Shown here piece by piece: positions 55,552 to 64,000 of a DNA stretch of 64,000 nt (the first letter of the stretch is position 1; every line of letters starts with the position of its first letter). The stretch comes from Selaginella moellendorffii (lineage: Eukaryota; Streptophyta; Lycopodiopsida; Selaginellales; Selaginellaceae). The notes below the pieces were generated by a model. That model saw nothing but the letters and a program-made list of their open reading frames with translations. It was not told where the DNA came from and made no database searches. The stretch covers positions 140,655-204,654 of the forward strand of contig NW_003314324.1 in NCBI RefSeq assembly GCF_000143415.4, given 5' to 3'. Position numbers and translations under genes: made by a program.

Positions 55552-56420
55552 CTTGTGTCTGTGCGCAATAGCTACTCCAAACCTCTGGAAACCACAAAAC
55601 CAAAGGTAGTGAATGGAAGAAAACAAGCGCACACGGATGCAACTTCTGTGAACACTGATATGGAAAAACCCCACGCAAGCAACTTCCCTTATAAAGCCTG
55701 GAATGGACCCAAAGATCTTGATGCCATGCAAACAAAAAAAACACAGCCTCCAAACTTGTCGGGGTGACCCACTCTAGTACTTTCTACCGTCTTATCCCCT
55801 GTGCAAGAGAGTCTAGCTCGAATTTACTCCCTCTTGATGCTAGAGTTAAAACTTAGCAATGATCACCACACCACATAGCTATAAACTCGTGAAAGCATCT
55901 CTCACTCAGACAAACCAACGCGCACTGCAGCCGACGGCGACTAAACAATGTCACAAGTCAAAAAGAAACACAGGAAAGAAAAAAAGATGAAGCTTGACAG
56001 GCAGCCAGATGAAAAACCGAGATGGCAGGAAGAGAAAACGAAAGAAAAAAAAAAAGAAGAAAAAGATGAAACGAGCAAAAACTAAAAAATGGAGAGACCT
56101 GGTTGGTGTCCTGTAGCTCACTGCGCGATTGACTACTGCATACCTGAATACGCAACAGGAGCAGCTTCTTTTGAACTCATCTCTCAGCCACCATTAAATG
56201 AGCGTGACAGTGTCGTTGCCGGCTCTGGATCGAGCCAACAGACGTGGGAAATTCTGCCAAATTGCCGGAAGCAAAGTACAAAGACGAAGAAAACACCGCG
56301 CACGAAGAAGAAAAAACAAAGGGAAAGGCAAATGCCGAAGACAATCACAACACAAAATGCCAAGCCCATTACTAACAAAAACCCATGCAACGCATGCAAG
56401 GTGTAGAAAAGGAAAGCCCC

Positions 56421-56453
<33 letters not shown>

Positions 56454-57824
56454 ACATTTTGAGACTTGGCCACTGCCGAGCAAGGCGACGCCATTAGTGG
56501 TCCTTTCTGCCTCCGCTCCAGCCCTAAATGCATTGAAAGTGGAGCGTTCCTTACCACAAATTTCTCGCCGCTGCTGCGCCCGGTTGCATGAATCTATGGA
56601 GTCGCGATCGCTATCAGCTGCTGGTAGGATCGTGAGACTGCCGCTCCACCTCCGCTGGTCATGGCAGCAGGGCGCAAGCCGCCCCACTTGTGCCATAAAC
56701 CCTAACCCTTGATCACCGCTTTCCCGCCCAAAGGGGTTTTGAAAACTGCCGCGCAAAATTTTAAATCTGGGCTTTGCGGTTTTGAATTTTGATGCGATGG
56801 GTGGTTTTATTTACGAGCTATCAAGCTGTACCACTTCCTGGACAGGGCGATCGATCCACTCATGTTCTCGTCTTAGAATTTATCTTGAAATCTCTGCAAC
56901 CAGGGAAAAAAAAACCGAGGAATGGAATGAAATTTGCTCGCTGGCCTGGGTGGGATCGAATTCAATCGCGCTCCCCATGCCACGCCAATCCAACGAGGCA
57001 ACACCCCACATCCAACTCATAAACCCTAAAATAACGAGCTCTCAATCATTCCAATCGTCAAAGAAAAAGGAGGAGAGGCGCCACCACCCGTGGCCATGGA
57101 TGGAGTGGAGGATCCACACCTCGTACATAATGGTCATAAATGTGGCCCATAACACGTCAACTCCATGGGACCATATCAGTGCGCACACAGGCATGGGCGC
57201 ATGGGTCCGATTGGTCCGCCGCGATTGGTCGGGCCGTACCATCCCAGGCGTGACCACAATCTCGGCCTATGGGTGGTCGACAGGTGGAGCCCAGGGCGCA
57301 TCCTCACCCGACAGCGCATGGCCCACGGCAGCACGACCAGATCTTCCAGATTCTAAACACGATCTGGTGTGCCTGCCACGTCTGCCCCCGCCCATGTCAT
57401 ACGGCTGCCCGCCCCGTGACGTGTCCATGTCATAGCCCGTCCGGCGCTGACGTGGAGCACATCATAGCGCCAGCCACCAAACGTCTGGGAGAATCTAAGG
57501 TAGATGGGAGATTTTTTTGTGGATGGATGGACAGCTGCGTGATTGATTGATGCGCTGCGTTGTTCTTGAGTCTCTTCACCAAACGCTTCCTAGGGGATAA
57601 TTCCTTTTCTTTCTTTTCTTCCAGCACTGGGAATGCTTGTGATTGACGCGACGCGACTAGTTCGATCGAGGGCCCTGTGAGCTGCCCTTGAGATTTATCC
57701 AAAGTTTTGAGAGAACGATAGGAAAAAAAAGAAGAGGGAACGAAGAAGCCGGGGCTTGTAACGATAGAAAATGTAAGAAGTTTCTTACTTTTGCAGTACA
57801 TTTTCGCTATGGCGGATTCCTTGG
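55552..57824. promoter_or_regulatory. Upstream region of SMI1/KNR4-like gene and 3' flank of zinc-finger gene
   Basis: It holds a CT/GA microsatellite (56421-56453), a telo-box AAACCCTAA at about 56696, and several ACGT boxes (for example TGACGTGG near 57448). GA-rich leaders and telo-boxes are common in plant 5' regions. Open frames here (56184-56756 minus, 56782-57435 plus, 57430-57936 minus) have no family support. Confidence 0.55.
56421..56453 (-). repeat. GA/CT microsatellite
   Basis: An almost pure CT repeat on the plus strand (GA on the coding strand of the minus gene), probably in its leader or promoter. Confidence 0.9.
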
Positions 57825-58995
57825 TCACAGCCATCGAGAGTACCCGGAGCCTTTGCAATCCTTGCACAGTACCAGGCCTGCGAGACAAGGAACAAACCGA
57901 CGAGAATTTTCTTTTTGCGTTTGCCAAAGTTTGCAAGTTGCGAGAAAGGAAAGGAGTGTACCTGAGCCTTTACACACTCGGCACTCACTGTTGCGCCCAT
58001 CGGATCGCATCTTTCCATCACTACAAAACACGCACCGAGTTCCCCCTGTGAAGTGAAACGAAGTACAAGAAAAAGAAGGCGGCCGCAAGGAATCAGAAAA
58101 ACCAACCAAAGGAGAAACTCAAGAACAATACCATTTCCTCCACATTTTTTGCACGAAACTGGGTCCCCCTAAGTAGAACAAAACGCACTTGGTTAGTTTT
58201 CTGTGTAGCACACTATGCTTGATCATCAATCGCACACAAATCCATCTAGTGCTCAGTGCTGTAATGGGGCGGACAAAAGAATCCAATCGATACATTAACA
58301 ATACTTTTTTCGCAGCGAATCATTTAGAAACAATCATAGGAGCTCAGCAATCTGGAACATTCAATGTCTAACGCACAAGGTTTGAAAGAGAAACTAGAAA
58401 ATCATTCTTTTTCACGTAGAAAACACTAGAAACTGGAGCCAAAATGGTGAACGAGAAACGCTTCCTTCTTTTCCATGTAGAAAACACTAGAAGCTCGAGC
58501 TAAAATGGCGGAACTGGTCTAACGAGAAATGCTAGAAATCATTCTTTTCCACGTAGAAACTCGGGCTAAAATGGCGAACTGTTCTAACGAGAAATCATTC
58601 TTTTTCACGTCGAAAACACTAGAAACTCGAGCAAATATGGGACTGTTCTAACGAGAAATATGCCATAGAAATTTACGTGGGAAACCACTAGAAACCACTC
58701 AAAGCTACGAGTATGGACCAAAACAAATGGATGGAAAACACACCATACAAATCCAAAAAGGATAAAATCACAGACTCACCTTGAATCCCCAGTAGAGCGA
58801 GGCGCCAGTAGCAGCGACAACGCTGGCGCCAAGGATGAGCGCTTGCAAATCCGGCGCCGCGAAATCGGAGCTAGCTTCCAATGCCCTGGCACGTTGTGAA
58901 GAATGCTGCCGCCTATTCCAGCGCTGGGCGGGAGAAGAGCGAAAAAGATTGGACTGCCCAAACCCTAGCACTACCTCCCTACACAAGGTTTCCAT
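57825..58995 (-). CDS. DnaJ-type cysteine-rich (zinc-finger) membrane protein, LQY1/BSD2-like
   Basis: Four coding exons: 58995-58780, 58168-58132, 58045-57962 and 57877-57825. All junctions are GT..AG and phases fit, giving 129 residues. The N-terminus (about 45 residues, Arg/Ser-rich, almost no acidic residues at first) looks like a chloroplast transit peptide. One membrane segment follows at about residues 50-71. The C-terminal half holds four DnaJ-like motifs: CKKCGGNG, CVFCSDGK, CRVCKGSG and CKDCKGSG, ending YSRWL. Such zinc fingers without a J domain occur in thylakoid assembly and repair factors such as LQY1 and in BSD2. A role in protein folding or photosystem maintenance is inferred. 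The ATG at 58995 lies only 84 bp after the adenylate kinase stop. A telo-box (58960-58968) lies inside the first codons, so the true leader start is unclear. Confidence 0.82.
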
Positions 58996-59078
58996 TCTTT
59001 CCAAAATCAAAACCAAAGAATGTGTATCGAAAAACTTTAAATGGCAGTCGATTGCGACTGGAAAAATTTTCCGTTTCT

Positions 59079-60334
<1,256 letters not shown>

Positions 60335-60553
60335 GTCGATCCCACTTAGGGTTCTACCAAAACTTTAAAACCCTAAACCTGTCCGAGAATAAAAACGGTC
60401 AAGAGCCCGATCTCTGACACGTGTTGACATCCCAGCCGTCGCCGGATTCTGAAATGTGGCCAGGCTGTTAGCCATAGCTCCTCGCTAAGAAGAACTCTTC
60501 CTTGTTTCATTCGTGTGCTTAAAAACCATTACTTAGGTTCTTGAGATGCCGCC
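60335..60553. promoter_or_regulatory. Divergent promoter of adenylate kinase and receptor-like protein
   Basis: 219 bp separate the adenylate kinase ATG from the first plus-strand ATG in strong context. A telo-box AAACCCTAAA is at 60368-60377 and a CACGTG box at about 60418-60423. Telo-boxes are typical of growth-linked housekeeping genes. Confidence 0.6.
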
Positions 60554-60661
60554 ATGGCGATGGCGATGACGAGCTTAGAATCGCCGGCACGGGAAGATCA
60601 GGCTCTCGATCGGCGTATTTCTGGCAGATCTTCGGCAAGGAGAGGTATTTCCCAGGTGTAA
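60554..60661 (+). CDS. Possible upstream open reading frame (35 codons)
   Basis: The ATG in GCCGCCATGGCG is in near-ideal context. The frame ends at TAA 60659-60661, 138 bp before the receptor-like protein start. It could be a translated leader peptide, or a first exon whose intron would begin at the GT in CCCAGGTG. Neither is proven. Confidence 0.35.
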   Translation: MAMAMTSLESPAREDQALDRRISGRSSARRGISQV

Positions 60662-60799
60662 TCTGGATCCATAGCTTAGATGCCGCTGCCATAGGTCGAA
60701 ATATCGCCAGCATTGAGAAATCCATGCCCTGGCGAGCGAGGGAGAGCCAGCATTCTTGGCAAGGCACAAGATTTCGATAGATTTTGGAACAGGGCAGCA

Positions 60800-62314
60800 A
60801 TGGCATCGCGCTCCAGCGATGGAGCTCTCATCGCGGCTCTTCTTCTAGCGTTCCTGGCAATGGCGATCTCACAGTCAGTGCCCGCTCCAGTTAAGGCTCC
60901 CAAGGCAAATCCACCAAAAGGAAGTACTGCTCCAGTGGCTCCAGCTCCAAAAGCCGCTGCTACAGCTCCGACAAAGGCCCCAGCTCCGACTGCTACGAAC
61001 GCCAGCGCTCCTCCGCCACTAATGGCCACTCCACCAAAAGGAGCACCGGTTCCATCCGCTGGTCCAGCTCCAGTCTCTTCTCCCGCGATGGCTCCAAAAC
61101 CATCGACCGGCCTCAGCAATGGCACGCTGGATCCATCGCAGGTCGCGGCTTTGCAAACTCTCAAGGTGCCAGTGCCATCCAATCCATGCGCCGGCTCACA
61201 CTCGACGATGATCTGCGACGAAGGATCCCCGGTCAGGCGCTTGATCTTTCTCCAGCTCCAGTACTGCCCAGTGGACGCGGTGCTCAGCGAAGAAGCTCTC
61301 AAGAACCTCACGGGCTTGCAAGCGCTCTCCTTCTTCGACTGCCCGATGAAGCCGTCGGCGTCCCTCCCTCCCGACATGGCGAATTCCCTTACGTCCTTTA
61401 GCTGCGTGTCGAGCCTGGGAAGAACTTCTGGATTCGAGGAGATGGCGGGGCTCTCGGGGGTCTGGCTCGGCAAGCTACACAAGGTGGAGGATCTCACCGT
61501 CATGGACGTGCTCGTAAACGCTTCCAGCTTGTCCGTGATCGTCGCCAACATGACGCGGCTCCGCGAGCTCAAGATATCCAATTCCAGCTTGAAGGGCGAG
61601 CTCCCAAAGACATGGCCAGCGAAGAACCTCACGTCCATCGACCTCTCCCTCAACGCCATCCAGGGTCCGCTCCCGTCGCTCCTGGGCGAGCTCGAGCAGC
61701 TCCAGAGCTTGGAGCTCACAGGCAACAACTTAACCGGGCACTTGCCGGATTCACTCGGGAAGCTCCGGAGCTTGCAGAGACTGTCGCTCAGCTCCAATGC
61801 GCTAACCGGTCCCATCCCCGGCGCCGCCATCGAGAACATGACGACGCTCACGTACCTGGATCTCAGCAACAACGCTCTCAACGGCAGCGTCCCGGCTTCC
61901 ATCACCAAGCTGCGAGACCTCCGCTACCTCGACCTCCGCAACAACAAGCTGCGAGGTATCCTCCCTTTCAATTCCTCGTTTCTAAGCCGGCTCAACAGCT
62001 TCAAGGCCAGCGGGAATCCATCGCTGTGCTACAACAGCTCCATAGTCACGTCCACCCGGCTGGTGGTGGGCGTCCCGGCTTGCGACGATGCGGGCAAGCC
62101 GATCACGTCGGGTGGCGAGGGCCCGGCACTGTCGCCAGGCGAAGAACTGGCGCCCACGGCCGAGCCGGATGCGCAAAACTCGCAGAGCCGGCGGGGCAAG
62201 CGCCATGGTCCCAAGACGATCGTGTGGGCCGTCGCGACTGCGCTGGGGGCAATCTTCCTCTTCATCGCGCTCATCGTCGTCTTCTCCAAATGGTGCCGCT
62301 GGAAAGATGCTTGA
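60800..62314 (+). CDS. Receptor-like protein, SNC2/RLP51-like, with AGP-like N-terminus
   Basis: A single exon of 504 residues from the ATG at 60800, chosen because a signal peptide (residues 1-24) starts there; the upstream 29-codon extension is not signal-like. Residues about 27-115 are Pro/Ala/Thr/Ser-rich with many AP and SP pairs, the hydroxyproline-glycosylation pattern of arabinogalactan proteins. Then come LDPSQVAALQTLKVP, a Cys-containing cap, about six leucine-rich repeats (to about residue 420), a NPSLCYNSS C-cap, one membrane segment at about 473-496 and a tail of a few residues without a kinase. This layout matches plant receptor-like proteins of the RLP51/SNC2 group, which act in basal defence with partner kinases. 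Immune function is inferred. The paralogue follows 385 bp downstream. Confidence 0.88.
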   Translation: MASRSSDGALIAALLLAFLAMAISQSVPAPVKAPKANPPKGSTAPVAPAPKAAATAPTKAPAPTATNASAPPPLMATPPKGAPVPSAGPAPVSSPAMAPKPSTGLSNGTLDPSQVAALQTLKVPVPSNPCAGSHSTMICDEGSPVRRLIFLQLQYCPVDAVLSEEALKNLTGLQALSFFDCPMKPSASLPPDMANSLTSFSCVSSLGRTSGFEEMAGLSGVWLGKLHKVEDLTVMDVLVNASSLSVIVANMTRLRELKISNSSLKGELPKTWPAKNLTSIDLSLNAIQGPLPSLLGELEQLQSLELTGNNLTGHLPDSLGKLRSLQRLSLSSNALTGPIPGAAIENMTTLTYLDLSNNALNGSVPASITKLRDLRYLDLRNNKLRGILPFNSSFLSRLNSFKASGNPSLCYNSSIVTSTRLVVGVPACDDAGKPITSGGEGPALSPGEELAPTAEPDAQNSQSRRGKRHGPKTIVWAVATALGAIFLFIALIVVFSKWCRWKDA

Positions 62315-62427
62315 TGGCCGAGATTTTTCATCCGGGCCGTTGGTACGTGGATAGCCAACGGCCGACATTGATGCATGATAGTAGGGTTTTGGGAAAAGGT
62401 TGGCAATTTGTAATATGACCTAGCACC

Positions 62428-62433
62428 AATAAA
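62428..62433 (+). terminator. Poly(A) signal of first receptor-like protein
   Basis: AATAAA lies about 114 bp after the stop codon. Confidence 0.55.
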
Positions 62434-62457
62434 GTATGCCGTTTATTCCTTATTGGA

Positions 62458-62526
62458 TGACGTGGCGTCAACGCTGTGCTGACGTGGCATTGACTTGACA
62501 CGTAGAATAATGTCTGTCAGTCAACA
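62458..62526 (+). promoter_or_regulatory. TGACG and W-box cluster upstream of second receptor-like protein
   Basis: TGACG occurs at 62458 and 62480 on the plus strand and at 62466-62470 on the minus strand. W-box cores TTGACT (62490-62495) and TTGACA (62495-62500) follow, with AGTCAAC (62519-62525) on the other strand. TGACG is bound by TGA factors and TTGAC by WRKY factors, the main salicylate-response regulators of plants. Confidence 0.6.
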
Positions 62527-62593
62527 TTTGATTAATCTGAGCCGTTCTAGCAGCTCGCTGCCAAAATGCTGCTCGAGTAAAGAACCGAAGTGG

Positions 62594-62628
62594 GAGAGGA
62601 AGAGAGAGAGAGAGGGAGAGAGAGCTCT
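62594..62628 (+). repeat. GA microsatellite in leader
   Basis: A GA-rich run about 70-105 bp before the ATG at 62699, probably in the 5' untranslated region. Confidence 0.85.
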
Positions 62629-62698
62629 GGCCTGGCCTCTTTGGAGCTCTTCTTTAGGTCATAGACTCTCTTCCTCTCTATCGAGCTCGAGCTCGAGC

Positions 62699-64000
62699 AT
62701 GGATGTAACAGCAATGCAGGTAAGCTCCATCCTCCTCGCCCTCCTCTCGATCGCGGCCTCCACTCGAGCCGCCTCGCCGTCTCACCACCACAATGCCGCC
62801 GCTGCCCCAGCGCCAGAGGTAAGCTCTAGCATTCCCCCGCTCGCGTCCCCGCGCAAATCTCCAATCCCAATCCTCGGATCCCCAGCTCCAGCGCTTCCAG
62901 CCACTCCATCGCCCGTCTCTCCGGTCCCCAGCTCCTCGCCAGCGGCAGCGCGAAAGCCCACATCGCCATCTCCAGCCCCGGAAGAAGAACCTCTGCCACC
63001 ATCGCCACTGCTAGCTCCCTCCAGTCCTCCACCTTCAAACGCCACAGCTCTGGATCCCGACCAGCTCAAAGCTCTCAGATCTCTCAAGGTTCCCATTCGC
63101 GACCCGGATAACATCTGCGCTCCATATCCAGACACCCCGTTCCAGTGCGACCAGGGGTACCCGACCCGCCACCTCGTCTCCCTCGCGCTTAGCTACTGCC
63201 CGGAGGAGTCCGTGCTCTCCAAGGAAGCGCTCGACGCCCTCGCCACCACCTTGAAGTCCCTCTCCTTCCTCCACTGCCCAATGCCGGCGATTGCCTTCCC
63301 CGCCCAGATGACGAGCTCGCTCGAGTCGCTCAGCATCGTCTCCAGCCTCGGCCGCGAGACAACCTCGGACGATCTTACCACCACCAATTCAGCAATCACC
63401 GGCGTGTGGCTCGCCAGGTTCCACAGGCTCTCGCGGCTGGAGGTCCGGGACATCGTCGTCAATGCATCGGGCCTGGCGATCATCCTCTCTAACATGACGG
63501 GCTTGCGCGAGCTGTCGATCTCCAACACCACCCTCGGCGGTCACCTCGTGCGCTCCTGGCCGGCCAACCTCACCTTGCTCGATCTCTCCAACAATCGCAT
63601 CCAGGGAGGCCTTCCCAGCCTCTTCGGCCAGCTCCTGCGCTTGGAGACCATGGATCTGGGTGGCAACAACATCTCCGGCCACCTCCCGGAGTCTCTCGGC
63701 CACCTCCGCAGCGTCCGGAAGCTTGTTCTTAGCAGCAACGCACTCTGGGGGCCGATCCCAAAGTCGTTCGCCAACCTGACGTCCCTGGCGTACCTCGACA
63801 TGAGGGGCAACAAGATCAACGGGAGCATCCCCGAGGCTCTGGCCGATCTCCCCAGCATCCGCTACGTGGATCTGCGCAACAACGATCTGGATGGGATGCT
63901 GCCGCTAAACAGCTCCTCGATCCAGCGCATGAACAGCTTCCGGGTGGCCGGGAATCCATCCCTTTGCTACAACTCCTCCGCCACCTCGTCCAAGCTCGTT
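62699..64000 (+). CDS. Receptor-like protein, SNC2/RLP51-like paralogue, 3' end outside window
   Basis: The frame is open for 434 codons from the ATG at 62699 to the right edge without a stop. A signal peptide of about 25 residues (SILLALLSIAAS core) is followed by a Pro/Ser/Ala-rich AGP-like region to about residue 115, then LDPDQLKALRSLKVP, a Cys-containing cap, about six leucine-rich repeats and the start of the NPSLCYNSS cap. Layout and many positions match the gene at 60800-62314, so the pair is a tandem duplication. The membrane segment expected next is cut off. GTAAGC occurs twice near the start and could be read as splice donors, but the open frame through both sites is the simpler reading. 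The promoter carries TGACG and W-box elements, which suits a defence gene. Confidence 0.87.
   Translation, partial: MDVTAMQVSSILLALLSIAASTRAASPSHHHNAAAAPAPEVSSSIPPLASPRKSPIPILGSPAPALPATPSPVSPVPSSSPAAARKPTSPSPAPEEEPLPPSPLLAPSSPPPSNATALDPDQLKALRSLKVPIRDPDNICAPYPDTPFQCDQGYPTRHLVSLALSYCPEESVLSKEALDALATTLKSLSFLHCPMPAIAFPAQMTSSLESLSIVSSLGRETTSDDLTTTNSAITGVWLARFHRLSRLEVRDIVVNASGLAIILSNMTGLRELSISNTTLGGHLVRSWPANLTLLDLSNNRIQGGLPSLFGQLLRLETMDLGGNNISGHLPESLGHLRSVRKLVLSSNALWGPIPKSFANLTSLAYLDMRGNKINGSIPEALADLPSIRYVDLRNNDLDGMLPLNSSSIQRMNSFRVAGNPSLCYNSSATSSKLV

Noticed and set aside
56184-56756. 190-codon minus frame with an Arg-Glu repeat
   Set aside because: The repeat is the translation of a GA microsatellite, and a telo-box lies in the same stretch. 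It looks like leader or promoter DNA.
56782-57435. 217-codon plus frame
   Set aside because: No recognisable domain, low-complexity composition, and it lies in the upstream region of a minus-strand gene.
57430-57936. 168-codon minus frame overlapping the last zinc-finger exon
   Set aside because: It reads the last exon in another frame and then 3' flanking DNA. The spliced DnaJ-type frame is supported by four Cys motifs and matching intron phases.
60676-61908. 410-codon minus frame antisense to the first receptor-like protein
   Set aside because: It lies opposite a well-supported gene, has no family match, and reflects codon bias of the true strand.
61612-62418. 268-codon plus frame and several minus frames over the receptor-like genes
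   Set aside because: Other-frame shadows of GC-rich LRR and Pro-rich coding sequence.

Overview
This window looks like nuclear DNA of a land plant with small genes, short introns and very TE-rich spacers. The lycophyte Selaginella moellendorffii is my best guess. The grounds are canonical GT..AG introns mostly of 52-220 bp, plant-only families (GT37 xyloglucan-type fucosyltransferase, a non-RD LRR receptor kinase, SNC2/RLP51-like receptor proteins with arabinogalactan-like ectodomains), telo-boxes near start codons, and plant LTR retrotransposons primed by initiator Met-tRNA. The organism is an inference. Nothing suggests bacterial or organelle DNA. Two 100-N assembly gaps lie at 21610-21709 and 40093-40192.

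Left gene island (1-7 kb). A fucosyltransferase gene runs off the left edge on the minus strand and is divergent from a two-exon receptor kinase with 26 leucine-rich repeats (1613-4952). A broken fucosyltransferase copy follows, then two tRNA-like 3' halves, then a small secreted peptide gene with 12 cysteines and its own TATA box and poly(A) signal (6564-6974). From 7 to 9.6 kb I recognise nothing.

Transposon block (about 9.6-50.8 kb). An AT-rich element with long terminal inverted repeats (9640-11095) is followed by a decayed antisense Ty3/gypsy element (about 11250-16503). That element holds a solo LTR (12729-13874, TSD ATGAT) and a TRIM (14588-15253). A 5'-truncated sense-strand Ty3/gypsy chromovirus follows, with a chromodomain and a 3' LTR at 29323-30445. 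It is split by a large non-autonomous element, here called LARD-A (20478-28293, TSD GTTAC). The chromovirus sits in the 5' LTR of an old second non-autonomous element, LARD-B (30446-46560). Old LARD-B also carries an antisense solo LARD-A LTR (31272-32916), a young LARD-B copy (34428-41535, TSD CAATG) and a TRIM (42005-42850, TSD GTAGG). Chromovirus, LARD-A and LARD-B LTRs share a core sequence, and LARD-A shares the chromovirus 3' hairpin/polypurine block. This suggests one autonomous element moving non-autonomous relatives. A rearranged Ty1/copia element with inverted gag copies occupies 47.8-50.8 kb.

Right gene island (51-64 kb). A decayed copy of the receptor-kinase/fucosyltransferase pair (51.2-53.5 kb) is mixed with tRNA-Ala-derived SINE-like repeats. 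Intact genes follow: an SMI1/KNR4-like protein (minus, 54064-55551), a DnaJ-type zinc-finger membrane protein (minus, four coding exons, 57825-58995), an adenylate kinase (minus, six exons, 59079-60334), and two tandem SNC2/RLP51-like receptor proteins (plus, 60800-62314 and 62699 to the right edge). The receptor kinase and the two receptor-like proteins point to pathogen perception, the fucosyltransferase to cell-wall synthesis, and adenylate kinase to energy housekeeping.
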